A stretch of 34,085 nucleotides of DNA from CAZAPV01 sp964487195 (lineage in GTDB: Bacteria; Patescibacteriota; Patescibacteriia; SG8-24), in assembly GCA_964487195.1 (NCBI GenBank), contig CAZAPV010000004.1, positions 1 through 34,085 on the forward strand. Direction: 5' to 3'. The position numbers and the translations under genes are program-made. Shown one piece after another: positions 1-8,921 of this stretch (its first letter is position 1; each line of letters begins with the position of its first letter). The notes beneath the pieces were generated by a model. That model saw nothing but the letters and a program-made list of their open reading frames with translations, made no database searches and was not told the origin of the DNA.

Positions 1-1071
1 GACGACATAGTGCTCCTGCCCGACCACGCGCGGCTCCAGGATGCGCGAGGTGGAATCGAGCGGGTCGACGGCCGGGTAGATGCCCTTCTCGGCGATCGAG
101 CGTGACAGCACGGTGGTGGCGTCGAGGCGAGCGAAGGAGGTGGCGGGGGCCGGGTCGGTCAGGTCGTCGGCCGGCACGTAGATGGCCTGCACCGAGGTGA
201 TCGAGCCCTTGTTGGTCGAGGTGATGCGCTCCTGCAGATTGCCCATCTCGGTGGCCAGCGTCGGCTGATAGCCCACCGCCGACGGGATGCGGCCGAGCAG
301 CGCCGACACTTCCGAGCCGGCCTGGGTGAAGCGGAAGATGTTGTCGACGAACAGCAGCACGTCCTGCTTTTCTTCGTCGCGGAAGTATTCCGCCATCGCG
401 AGGCCGGTGAGCGCCACGCGCGCGCGAGCGCCCGGCGGTTCGTTCATCTGGCCGAAGACGAGCGTCGTCTTGTCGAGCACGCCCGATTCTTTCATTTCAT
501 GATACAGGTCGTTGCCCTCGCGCGTGCGCTCGCCGACGCCGGCGAACACCGAGAACCCGCCGTGCTCCTGCGCGATGTTGCGGATCAGTTCCATGACGAC
601 GACCGTTTTGCCGACGCCGGCGCCGCCGAACAGGCCGACTTTGCCTCCTTTGACGAACGGGCAGATCAGGTCGATCACTTTGATCCCGGTTTCGAACACT
701 TCGGCTTTGGTGGACTGGTCGACGAATTCCGGCGCCGGGCGATGGATTGGATACGTCGCATCGGCTTTGACGGGAGGGAGGCCGTCGATCACGTTGCCGG
801 TCACGCCGAACATCCGGCCGAGCGTTTTTTTGCCGACCGGGACCGAGATCGGCGCGCCGGTGTCGACGACCGCGGCACCGCGCGCCAGGCCGTCGGTCGA
901 CGACATCGCCACCGCGCGCACTGTTTTGCCGCCGAGATGCTGCTGCACTTCGAGGACGAGCGTGCCGTCTTTCCGTTCAATGGTGAGCGCGTTCATGATC
1001 GCCGGCATCTCGCCCTCGAAACGAACGTCCACGACCGGCCCGATGATTTGTGCGATAGTTCCTTTTTGCAT
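1..1071 (-). CDS. atpD: F1 ATP synthase subunit beta (3'-truncated by window edge)
   Basis: This is the catalytic beta subunit of the membrane-bound F1Fo ATP synthase, which makes ATP from ADP and Pi at the alpha/beta interface. The minus-strand frame runs open from an ATG at 1071 to base 1, giving 357 residues of about 465. Visible motifs are the P-loop GGAGVGKT, the GERTREGNDL segment, the Walker B stretch VLLFVDNIFRFTQAGSEVSALLGR and the conserved ITSTNKGSITSVQAIYVPADD region. It follows atpG by 8 nt. No clear Shine-Dalgarno precedes it, as is common in this window. Codon use changes in the last 250 bases before the edge: Ala becomes almost all GCC, Glu all GAG and Thr all ACC, whereas GCG and GAA dominate upstream. 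Family assignment is certain. Confidence 0.98.
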   Translation of the reverse strand, partial: MQKGTIAQIIGPVVDVRFEGEMPAIMNALTIERKDGTLVLEVQQHLGGKTVRAVAMSSTDGLARGAAVVDTGAPISVPVGKKTLGRMFGVTGNVIDGLPPVKADATYPIHRPAPEFVDQSTKAEVFETGIKVIDLICPFVKGGKVGLFGGAGVGKTVVVMELIRNIAQEHGGFSVFAGVGERTREGNDLYHEMKESGVLDKTTLVFGQMNEPPGARARVALTGLAMAEYFRDEEKQDVLLFVDNIFRFTQAGSEVSALLGRIPSAVGYQPTLATEMGNLQERITSTNKGSITSVQAIYVPADDLTDPAPATSFARLDATTVLSRSIAEKGIYPAVDPLDSTSRILEPRVVGQEHYVV

Positions 1072-1079
1072 ACGGATGA

Positions 1080-2009
1080 TTAGTTTTCCAGCGCCGCTTT
1101 GCCGGAAGAAATTTCGGCGATCTCGCGCGTGATGCCGGCCTGCCGCGCCTGGTTATAGGTGAGCGTGAGCGCGCTCAGCATGTCCGCGGCGGAATCCGAC
1201 GCCGTGCGCATCGCCATCATTCTGGCGGCGTGTTCGGACGCGGACGACTCGAGCAGCGCCTGGTAGATCTGCGCTTCGACGAGCCGCGGGAGCATCAGGT
1301 CGAGCACCTGCTCCGGGGACGGTTCGAAAACGAATTCGTAGCCGGGCTGATTGACGACGAGCGAACCGGCGGCGCTCGCGCCGGATTTCTCGATCCCCTG
1401 GATCGCGTCGTTCACCTCGCCGAGTCCGTCGATACGGACGACCGGGAGCAGCTGACTCACCGTCGGTTTTTGCGTGAGCGCGGAGCGGTAATCGGTGTAC
1501 GCGACGTGCACCGCGTCGTACGCGCCGGCGGTGAAGTCGCGGATCGCGAGGTCGGCGATCGGTCGCGTCGCATCGAACGTCGGATTGTTCGCAAGCTCCG
1601 TGAACGTGGCGACGATCCGCCCCCCGCGGCGGCGCAACGCATCCTGTCCCTTTCGGCCGACGGTGAGCAGATCGATTTTGTCGATGCGCGTCCCGAGGAA
1701 CTGCGCGACCGCACGGACGAGCTGGCTATTGAACCCGCCGCACAGTCCGCGATCGGAACTGAAAACGACGACGAGAATCTTCCCCGCGCCGGTGTTGCGG
1801 CGAAGGAGCGGATGCGCCGTCGGGTCGGTCACTTTCGCCATTTCGCGGATGGCGCGCCACGCGGCGTCAGCGTACGGACGGGTCGCGAGCACCGCGGAGA
1901 CCGCCTTGCGCATCTTCGACGCGGCGACGAGCTCCATCGCCTTGGTGATCTTTCCGGTGTTCGCCACCGACTTGATACGGCGGCGGATGAGACGGGTGGA
2001 GGAGGCCAT
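1080..2009 (-). CDS. atpG: F1 ATP synthase subunit gamma
   Basis: This 309-residue protein is the central rotor shaft of the ATP synthase, coupling c-ring rotation to conformational change in the alpha/beta hexamer. The N-terminus MASSTRLIRRRIKSVANTGK, followed by ITKAMELVAASKMRKA, and the C-terminal TLTYNQARQAGITREIAEI are the two halves of the family's coiled coil. SSDRGLCGGFN is the conserved central motif. The frame is open further upstream, but the ATG at 2009 is chosen because family homology begins there and it makes a TGA-T-ATG junction with atpA. Length is slightly above the usual 285-290 residues. Confidence 0.97.
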   Translation of the reverse strand: MASSTRLIRRRIKSVANTGKITKAMELVAASKMRKAVSAVLATRPYADAAWRAIREMAKVTDPTAHPLLRRNTGAGKILVVVFSSDRGLCGGFNSQLVRAVAQFLGTRIDKIDLLTVGRKGQDALRRRGGRIVATFTELANNPTFDATRPIADLAIRDFTAGAYDAVHVAYTDYRSALTQKPTVSQLLPVVRIDGLGEVNDAIQGIEKSGASAAGSLVVNQPGYEFVFEPSPEQVLDLMLPRLVEAQIYQALLESSASEHAARMMAMRTASDSAADMLSALTLTYNQARQAGITREIAEISSGKAALEN

Positions 2010-2010
2010 A

Positions 2011-3513
<1,503 letters not shown>

Positions 3514-3518
3514 ATGGT

Positions 3519-3914
3519 TTACGCACGGAGCGTTTCGCGCATGCGATCAAGCTGATGTTTAACGGTCGCGTCGAGGACGCTCGATTCGCGTTTGACGCGG
3601 ACGCCGCCCATGAGCGCGGAGGAAATTTTGCTGCGCATTTCGACCCGTTCCGGATCGAGACCGAGCTTCGTGATGATCGCGAGCGCTTCTTTTTCACTGA
3701 TGTCGCGGCTCGTTTCGACCGTCACCTCTTCGATCCCGTCGGCGCGATTCGCGATCCCCGGGAGCTCCTTCAGCACGTCAGGAAGCGTGGCGGCGAGTCC
3801 GCGGTCCTTCAGCGTCCCGACGAAGCGCGCGATCGCGGCTTTGGCGTCACGATCCGATTTGTCGCGCGTCGCGAGATACAGCGCCGATGCGAGTTCGCGA
3901 GGTTTGTACGTCAT
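3519..3914 (-). CDS. atpH: F1 ATP synthase subunit delta (short form)
   Basis: The delta subunit (OSCP equivalent) joins the top of F1 to the peripheral stalk. At 131 residues it is clearly shorter than the usual 175-180. The C-terminal domain is recognisable, including VETSRDISEKEALAIITKL and the GGVRVKRESSVLDATVKHQL signature, while the N-terminal helical domain is compressed to roughly 60 residues. Position between atpF and atpA and the 4-nt ATGA overlap with atpF confirm identity. Short delta subunits are, to my knowledge, seen in reduced genomes; the window shows no frameshift that would explain a lost segment. Confidence 0.93.
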   Translation of the reverse strand: MTYKPRELASALYLATRDKSDRDAKAAIARFVGTLKDRGLAATLPDVLKELPGIANRADGIEEVTVETSRDISEKEALAIITKLGLDPERVEMRSKISSALMGGVRVKRESSVLDATVKHQLDRMRETLRA

Positions 3915-4414
3915 ACGCGTTTCGACGCGTCGGCGATCGCGGCGTTGATCAGCCGCTCGTCTTTTTTCGCGTCGATCTTCTCGGCGAGCACTTTCTCGGT
4001 CGCGGCGACGATCAGATCCGCCACCTCCGCCTTCGCGTCCGCGAGCATTTTCTCTTTTTCGACGCGCAGCTGCTCTTTGCCGCGGCTGACGATCTGTTCG
4101 ACGTCCTGCCGCGTTTTTTTCAGCGTCTCTTCGCGCTCTTTCTCCGCCGCGAGATCGGCCTGCTCGGCGATCCCTTTCGCTGAGAGCCGCGCCTCCACGA
4201 TCAGATCCATCTTTTCTTTCTCCGCGGCGAGACGCACGGCCGACGCTGCATCCGCATCCTTCAACCCCTGTTCGATCTTTTTCGCGCGTTCATCCATGAT
4301 CTTGAGGAGCGGCGTGTACACCCATCTCCACATCACGAAAAGCACGACGCCGAAGTTCACGAGCTGGGCGACGAACAGTTTGCCGTTGATGCCGAGGGTG
4401 CCGAGGACGTTCAT
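3911..4414 (-). CDS. atpF: Fo ATP synthase subunit b
   Basis: This 167-residue peripheral stalk subunit has one N-terminal membrane helix (about residues 12-32, LFVAQLVNFGVVLFVMWRWV). A long charged coiled coil rich in Lys, Glu and Ala follows, typical of the b dimer. It lies between the c subunit gene (3 nt gap) and atpH (4 nt ATGA overlap). The coiled coil is uninterrupted and the length is usual for the family. Confidence 0.96.
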   Translation of the reverse strand: MNVLGTLGINGKLFVAQLVNFGVVLFVMWRWVYTPLLKIMDERAKKIEQGLKDADAASAVRLAAEKEKMDLIVEARLSAKGIAEQADLAAEKEREETLKKTRQDVEQIVSRGKEQLRVEKEKMLADAKAEVADLIVAATEKVLAEKIDAKKDERLINAAIADASKRV

Positions 4415-4417
4415 CGT

Positions 4418-4642
4418 TTAGAGCGTGAAGACGACGACGAGCGAATAAATCGCGATCGTTTCGGCGAACGCCGCACCGAGCAGCATCGGGACGAACACCT
4501 TGCCCGACGCTTCCGGATTGCGCCCGATCGCTTCGATCGCCTTGGCGAAGATGATCCCGATCGCGAGCGCCGGCGTGAAGCCGCCGATCGCCATCGTGAA
4601 TCCTTTCGCGAGAATTCTCGCTGTTTCTGCGTCGAACATCAT
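4418..4642 (-). CDS. atpE: Fo ATP synthase subunit c
   Basis: This 74-residue proteolipid has two membrane helices and forms the ion-translocating rotor ring. The polar loop IGRNPEA and the second-helix carboxylate (E61 in AAFAETIAIYSLVV) are present. In helix 1 the usual glycine-rich GxGxGxGxG packing motif is degenerate, reading GFTPALAIG. The position that carries Gln in sodium-type rings is Ile here, which favours proton coupling although Glu-Thr and Tyr are kept in helix 2. Start is one of two adjacent ATGs (4642 or 4639). A 62-nt spacer with small inverted repeats separates it from atpB. Confidence 0.96.
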   Translation of the reverse strand: MMFDAETARILAKGFTMAIGGFTPALAIGIIFAKAIEAIGRNPEASGKVFVPMLLGAAFAETIAIYSLVVVFTL

Positions 4643-4704
4643 ACGAATCGTTCTTTTAAGAATGAAAGGTCGACGTCCGATCTTCGGGCGGCGGACTTTC
4701 CCTC
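4643..4704 (-). other. atpB-atpE spacer with two small hairpins
   Basis: This is the only sizeable gap inside the ATP synthase operon. On the minus strand it can form a 5-bp stem (GTCCG/CGGAC, 4675-4679 with 4692-4696) and a small TTCTT/AAGAA hairpin (4651-4662) ending about 8 nt before the atpE start. In E. coli the atpE leader enhances translation to supply the many c subunits needed; a similar role here is inference. Confidence 0.35.
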
Positions 4705-5541
4705 TTAGGCGGCTGCCGGCGCGTGTTCTTCCGCGCCGTGCGGCAGCTCGGTCGCGACGGTGAGGTAGACGAGCGTCAGCATCGAGAACACCAGTGCCTG
4801 CACCACGCCGACGATCAGCTCCATGAACATGAACGGCGTCGGGAGCACGAACGCGACGAGCGACGAGAGCACGGAGATCAGCACCTCGCCGGCGAACACG
4901 TTGCCGAACAGACGGAACGACAGCGAGATCACTTTGGCGACTTCGGAAACCAGTTCGATCAGCCCGACGCCGATCTCGATGAACGCGGTGAAGACGATGA
5001 TCGCCGCCTCTCCCGCCGGCATCCGCATCGCGCGCCGCACCGATTTCCAGAACGAGCCGATCTGGATGAATTTGTTCCAATGGGTGAAAAAACCGAGCGT
5101 GATCATGCCGAACAAATGGGAAACGAGCACCGAGGTGACCGCCATCGCGAGCGTCAGGTTGAGATCCGCGGTCGCCGGGCGGAGCAGCGGCACGAGCTCC
5201 GTTTCGCCGTGCACCATCCGCCAGATGCCGATCGTGCCGAATCCCGGCAGCAGCCCCATCCAGTTGGAGATCAGGATGAGCATGAACAGCGTGCCGACGA
5301 TCGGGAGGAACCGCCGCGACTTCGCGCGGTCGTGCGTCACCTGATCCATGAAGCCGAACATCGTCTCGATCAGCGCCTCGATAGCGTTCTGCAGGCCGCG
5401 CGGCGCGAGTGACAGATTTTTGAGCGCAACGGCGAGCGTCACGAAGACGGCGACGACGATCCAACCGGTGAGCAGCGAGTTGGTCACGGGGAGGCCGGCG
5501 ACGGTGAACAGTTGTTCCGCGGGAACGGGCACCATATTCAT
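4705..5541 (-). CDS. atpB: Fo ATP synthase subunit a
   Basis: This 278-residue integral membrane subunit forms the two ion half-channels next to the c ring. The essential arginine is in the conserved segment SLSFRLFGNVFAGEVL, and several hydrophobic helices are evident, including one with LILISNWMGLLPG. Start is the ATG at 5541, whose ATGA overlaps the stop codon of the preceding atpI-like gene. A second ATG two codons later (MNMV) is also possible. The C-terminus is short and hydrophilic. Confidence 0.96.
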   Translation of the reverse strand: MNMVPVPAEQLFTVAGLPVTNSLLTGWIVVAVFVTLAVALKNLSLAPRGLQNAIEALIETMFGFMDQVTHDRAKSRRFLPIVGTLFMLILISNWMGLLPGFGTIGIWRMVHGETELVPLLRPATADLNLTLAMAVTSVLVSHLFGMITLGFFTHWNKFIQIGSFWKSVRRAMRMPAGEAAIIVFTAFIEIGVGLIELVSEVAKVISLSFRLFGNVFAGEVLISVLSSLVAFVLPTPFMFMELIVGVVQALVFSMLTLVYLTVATELPHGAEEHAPAAA

Positions 5542-5801
5542 TCTTTCTTCGTCTCTTTTTCTCGCTTGATGATGGCGTCGTATTCTTCGGCGAATTTTTT
5601 CGCCTTCCGATCGATCATCACCGCGGAGCACGATGCCGCGAGCGCGAAGCCGACGACCAGGAACAACGGCCGCGTCCCGAAACGAGCGTCAAGCCATTTG
5701 CCGGCGAGCGCGGCGAGCACCGCCGGGACGGCGATGATCGCGCCGAATTCTCCGATGATGCGCGCGGCGAGAATCAGATACGCGCGGTCGTTCGCGGGCA
5801 T
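5538..5801 (-). CDS. AtpZ/AtpI-like small membrane protein
   Basis: This 87-residue protein has two membrane segments (about residues 17-35 and 45-62) joined by GKWLDARFGTRPLFLVV, which matches the GxWLD...T-P-hydrophobic pattern of AtpZ/AtpI proteins. Such proteins are encoded at the head of atp operons and are linked to c-ring assembly or Mg/Ca transport. The tail is highly charged (Lys and Glu). It is the first gene of the atp operon, with its ATG only 8 nt after a hairpin and no Shine-Dalgarno. Its stop overlaps the atpB start (ATGA). Confidence 0.85.
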   Translation of the reverse strand: MPANDRAYLILAARIIGEFGAIIAVPAVLAALAGKWLDARFGTRPLFLVVGFALAASCSAVMIDRKAKKFAEEYDAIIKREKETKKE

Positions 5802-5809
5802 ACAAAAAT

Positions 5810-5834
5810 CGATAACTGTCCGAGACAGTTATCG
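5810..5834 (-). promoter_or_regulatory. Perfect 11-3-11 inverted repeat over the atp start site
   Basis: The arms CGATAACTGTC and GACAGTTATCG match perfectly around a 3-nt centre. On the minus strand the second arm is followed by ATTTTTG and then the ATG of the first atp gene. It lies just downstream of the predicted -10 box, so the predicted +1 falls inside the first arm. It may be an operator, a 5' mRNA hairpin, or a terminator for the gene upstream (hairpin plus U-run). The sequence alone cannot decide. Confidence 0.7.
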
Positions 5835-5835
5835 C

Positions 5836-5864
5836 AGTGTAGGCCGAGCGGCGGATAAGGTCAA
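5836..5864 (-). promoter_or_regulatory. Sigma-70-type promoter of the ATP synthase operon
   Basis: TTGACC (5859-5864) and TACACT (5836-5841) are separated by exactly 17 nt on the minus strand. It lies between the stop of the 543-aa gene and the first atp gene. The predicted start near 5829 gives a leader of about 28 nt. Confidence 0.75.
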
Positions 5865-5884
5865 GTCGAACCGAAAAACAGAGC

Positions 5885-7516
5885 TTATTTCTCGCCCAGA
5901 CTTTTGGCGAGCGTGCCGATTACCGTCTTCAATTTCCCGAGATCATGGATATGGAGTTCGCCGGTGTCTCCGTCGAATTCGGCGATCTCGTCGCGGAAAC
6001 GGCGTGATATGTCAGTGCCGACCCAAGGGGCGGCGACCTTGCTTAGATACTCGACGATCTTTTTGCGAGTCGCATCCGAAATATGCAAATCCGCCGCGGC
6101 CTCTTCAACGATCTCCTTGAGCGACCGGTCGGGTGCTTCTTCGTTCAGTTCCGCGAGCATCGCATCCGCCGCCTCGGCGAGCGGCGCGATCCCGGTTTTC
6201 TTTGCTTCTTCCAGCGAAAAGATGAACTGCGCGCGATCTTCGGCGGTGCGCAGTTCCGCCGCCTGCGCGCGGAGATTCACGAGCATCGCGTTGGTTGACG
6301 GCGCGGCTTCGTGGACGTCGGGATTGAAGATGCGACGCACCTCCGCCTGGATCTCCGGCGCGGCCGCGAAATGAGCGAGCATGGCGTCCGCGATCGCCCG
6401 GTTGACCATGTCGTCCGGGAGCGCCTGCTGTTCCATGATCCCCTGGTGGCGGCCGCGGTATTCGACCGTGTTGCGGGTGAATTGGGTGACGAGATCGACG
6501 AGCTCGCCGGTTTCCGCCGGGAGGTCATGGAACTTCGGCGCCAGTTTTTCGATGAACGCCGTTGCGACCTCGGCGAGATCCGCCTCGGTGATCTCCCGTT
6601 CCGGCGGGCGCGGCGTCGGCGGTTTTTCCTTCGGTTCCGCCGCGGCTTCGAGTGGCGGCGCCGGCGTCTCCGCGAGCGGTTCGACCTCGGCCGACGGCTG
6701 TCCACCCCACGATTTTTCGGAAATCTGCGCGGAGATCACCTGCTCGCGTCGCCGCTGCTTGGCGCGGCCGAGCCATTTGCTGTACGGCGGCTTCTTGTAA
6801 TACGCCTCTTTGGATCCGTCGTCGTCGGCCGCCTTGTTTTTTTCGAGCGCCGCTTTCACCTGCGCGAACACGTCCGCGGGAATCAGCGCCGGATCGATCT
6901 CCGTCTGCTGCGCGAGCGTCTTCGTGTCGACTTGCGGATAATTGACCACCAACGCGCTGCGCAGGCCGGATTTCCATTTCGGACGAAGTCTGTTCGGCGC
7001 GTCTTTGTCCTCGTCAAAATAGAGGTTGGTGTGGCGGTTGATCTCGTTATGAAGTTTTTCGCATTCGCCGAGCACCCGGTCCCGAAGCTCCGCGTCGTTC
7101 ATCATCCGCGCCGCGAGCGTGTCCGGGAGTTCGATGGAGGTATCGGTCGCTTTTTTGACGTACTCGCCGGCGCGGCCGTCCCATTCCTGATAGTCTTCGA
7201 CGATCGTCGGTTTGCCGTCGCGGACGTCGAAACGATAGCCGAGGAACTCCCGGCGTTTCGGCTCTTTCCGCTCGCGCGGTTCACGCGCTTCTGGTTTTTC
7301 CTTCACGTATCCTTTCGATTTCGCCCAGGCGAGAACGTCGTTTTTTTCGGCGTCGGACAGCGCAGCGAAGTCGGGGCCGTCAACGATCGGTGCGAGGTCG
7401 GTTTCGGCGCCGACCGCTTCGTTCATCGCGACGATCGCATCGATCTGTTCGCGGATTTTCGCGGCGAGCGCTTCGTTCCCTTGCTCCTTTTTTTCCGCGC
7501 CATGTTTGGCCGCCAT
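5885..7516 (-). CDS. Hypothetical 543-aa hydrophilic protein
   Basis: I do not recognise this protein. It is 543 residues, soluble and highly charged, with no signal peptide or membrane segment. Residues 1-60 look helical. A basic patch (about 70-90, rich in Lys, Arg, Glu and Pro) precedes a tryptophan- and tyrosine-containing region at 95-215. A Pro/Glu/Ala-rich linker (about 285-325) follows, then a helical C-terminal half beginning near EREITEADLAEVATAFIEK. It contains no cysteine-rich cluster or catalytic motif I can name. It is transcribed alone from a good promoter that abuts the promoter of the J-domain gene. A domain-organising or scaffold role is only a guess. Confidence 0.85.
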   Translation of the reverse strand: MAAKHGAEKKEQGNEALAAKIREQIDAIVAMNEAVGAETDLAPIVDGPDFAALSDAEKNDVLAWAKSKGYVKEKPEAREPRERKEPKRREFLGYRFDVRDGKPTIVEDYQEWDGRAGEYVKKATDTSIELPDTLAARMMNDAELRDRVLGECEKLHNEINRHTNLYFDEDKDAPNRLRPKWKSGLRSALVVNYPQVDTKTLAQQTEIDPALIPADVFAQVKAALEKNKAADDDGSKEAYYKKPPYSKWLGRAKQRRREQVISAQISEKSWGGQPSAEVEPLAETPAPPLEAAAEPKEKPPTPRPPEREITEADLAEVATAFIEKLAPKFHDLPAETGELVDLVTQFTRNTVEYRGRHQGIMEQQALPDDMVNRAIADAMLAHFAAAPEIQAEVRRIFNPDVHEAAPSTNAMLVNLRAQAAELRTAEDRAQFIFSLEEAKKTGIAPLAEAADAMLAELNEEAPDRSLKEIVEEAAADLHISDATRKKIVEYLSKVAAPWVGTDISRRFRDEIAEFDGDTGELHIHDLGKLKTVIGTLAKSLGEK

Positions 7517-7557
7517 AGGCGAAATATACGTGAATATACCTGAGGATATCGTTGATC

Positions 7558-7586
7558 ATCATACCATTTTTTCACCGTCCGGTCAA
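7558..7586 (-). promoter_or_regulatory. Promoter of the 543-aa gene
   Basis: TTGACC (7581-7586) and TATGAT (7558-7563) are spaced 17 nt apart on the minus strand. The predicted start near 7551 gives a leader of about 35 nt. Its -35 box lies only 4 bp from the -35 box of the divergent promoter. Confidence 0.75.
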
Positions 7587-7590
7587 ACGC

Positions 7591-7619
7591 TTGACAACCG
7601 GCCGGATTTTTGCTATAAA
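7591..7619 (+). promoter_or_regulatory. Promoter of the J-domain gene
   Basis: TTGACA (7591-7596) and TATAAA (7614-7619) are spaced 17 nt apart, close to sigma-70 consensus. The leader of about 60 nt ends in a strong Shine-Dalgarno (AAGGAGAAGG, from 7671), which is unusual among the genes of this window. Confidence 0.85.
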
Positions 7620-7684
7620 AGGATGTTCTGCAGGCATCCCGCCGCAGACGGTCTTTGCAACACCAACCACAAGGAGAAGGAACA

Positions 7685-8908
7685 ATGGCACAGAAGAAAT
7701 CCCGTGAGCTGTTCACGAAGGGCGACCAGATGAATTTGGTCTTCGTCGAACGGCCGTTCTACTTCGGCGACAAGGTGTTCGCCCGCACGGTCGCGATCCT
7801 GCCCGATGGGCGGGAGATCAAGCCCCAAAGCCGGCGATTCAAGCCGGTCGTCGGCACGGACTACCCGTGCTCGGTGATCTGGCGCAAGAGCGCCAGGGGC
7901 CGCGACTACGGGCTCGCGATGCCGTCGATGCCGTACACCCTTTCCCCCGAGGAGTGGGTGCCGGCGGACTCGACGTCGATCAGCGCAGTGCTGACCGAGA
8001 CGCTGACGTTCCGCGAGATGCCGGCGAAAGGAAATCGTCCGGCTCGGCTGATGGCGTACGACCACGAAGGTCGCATCATCTTCCTGGACCGCCAGTCAAA
8101 GGCGATCGCGGGGCAGCCGACGCAGTGCGTCATCGTCGAAGCGATGAGCTGCGGATTCGCGATCCCGCTCACCCTGGCGCAAGCGACCACGGGAAGCGCG
8201 ATCGTGAAGCTCGGCGAGATGATCGGCGAGATCACGCTGGACGATCTGAAACACGTCCTCGTGTCCTCGCCGAAGCCGCTCGTGCGCGATCCGAAGTCGC
8301 CCGCCGATTTCGGGAAGTCCTCGGTGTACAGGTCGATCTACGACCTGCTCTCCGACGCGAAGGAGAACCGGATGGTGGACGAACGGTCGTCCGCCGACGA
8401 GATCCGGCGCGCCTACGCGAAGCGGGTCGGGAAGGTCCATCCCGACAAGGTGCTCGCGCCGTTCGGCGGCCAGGACAAGGCGCCGATCGTGCTGCGCCTC
8501 AAGGCGCAGTACTACTTCGACGCGATGCGCCAGGCGTACGAGCGTGCCCTGGAGCTGATCGAACGCCGCATCGCCCCCAAGGCGGAGGCGACGGTCGAGC
8601 AGACCGCAGTTTCGCCGCCTGCCGAGGAGGCATCCGTGCCCCCGACGCAGGAGACGGAGCCCGTCGTCGAGGCCGTCGAAGAGACGGCGACGGCACTCGA
8701 GCCGGAGCCCGCTGCTCCTTCGAACGCGCCGGCAGTCGGCGCGCCGGTAACGCTCGAGCAGCTGCTCGATGCGCACGGATCCGCGCTGATGTTCGTGATC
8801 CGCGACGCCAAGAGGCGCGGGATTATCCCCATGAATCTCACGGGGACGCCGGAGCAGCAGCGCGACGTGCTCAAGCAGAAGCTCCTCGCGATGCGCGCGG
8901 CGGAGTAA
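7685..8908 (+). CDS. J-domain (DnaJ-like) protein with novel N-terminal region
   Basis: This 407-residue protein starts at the ATG at 7685, set by an AAGGAGAAGG ribosome site. Residues about 215-295 form a J-domain-like unit: IYDLLSDAKE, DEIRRAYAKRVGKVHPDKV with the HPD tripeptide at 252-254, then a helix with AMRQAYERALELI. J-domains recruit and stimulate Hsp70. The first 200 residues are a separate beta-rich region I do not recognise. After the J-domain comes a Glu/Ala/Pro-rich linker (300-355) and a short helical C-terminal unit (VTLEQLLDAHGSALMFVIRD). The DnaJ zinc-finger and Gly/Phe regions are absent, so this is not canonical DnaJ. It is a monocistronic unit with its own promoter and terminator. 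Confidence 0.85.
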   Translation: MAQKKSRELFTKGDQMNLVFVERPFYFGDKVFARTVAILPDGREIKPQSRRFKPVVGTDYPCSVIWRKSARGRDYGLAMPSMPYTLSPEEWVPADSTSISAVLTETLTFREMPAKGNRPARLMAYDHEGRIIFLDRQSKAIAGQPTQCVIVEAMSCGFAIPLTLAQATTGSAIVKLGEMIGEITLDDLKHVLVSSPKPLVRDPKSPADFGKSSVYRSIYDLLSDAKENRMVDERSSADEIRRAYAKRVGKVHPDKVLAPFGGQDKAPIVLRLKAQYYFDAMRQAYERALELIERRIAPKAEATVEQTAVSPPAEEASVPPTQETEPVVEAVEETATALEPEPAAPSNAPAVGAPVTLEQLLDAHGSALMFVIRDAKRRGIIPMNLTGTPEQQRDVLKQKLLAMRAAE

Positions 8909-8921
8909 GTATGACCGCAAC

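Noticed and set aside
5810..5834. LexA-type SOS box in the atp palindrome
   Set aside because: The CTG and CAG are 7 nt apart, not the 10 of a Gammaproteobacterial box, and the flanks do not match.
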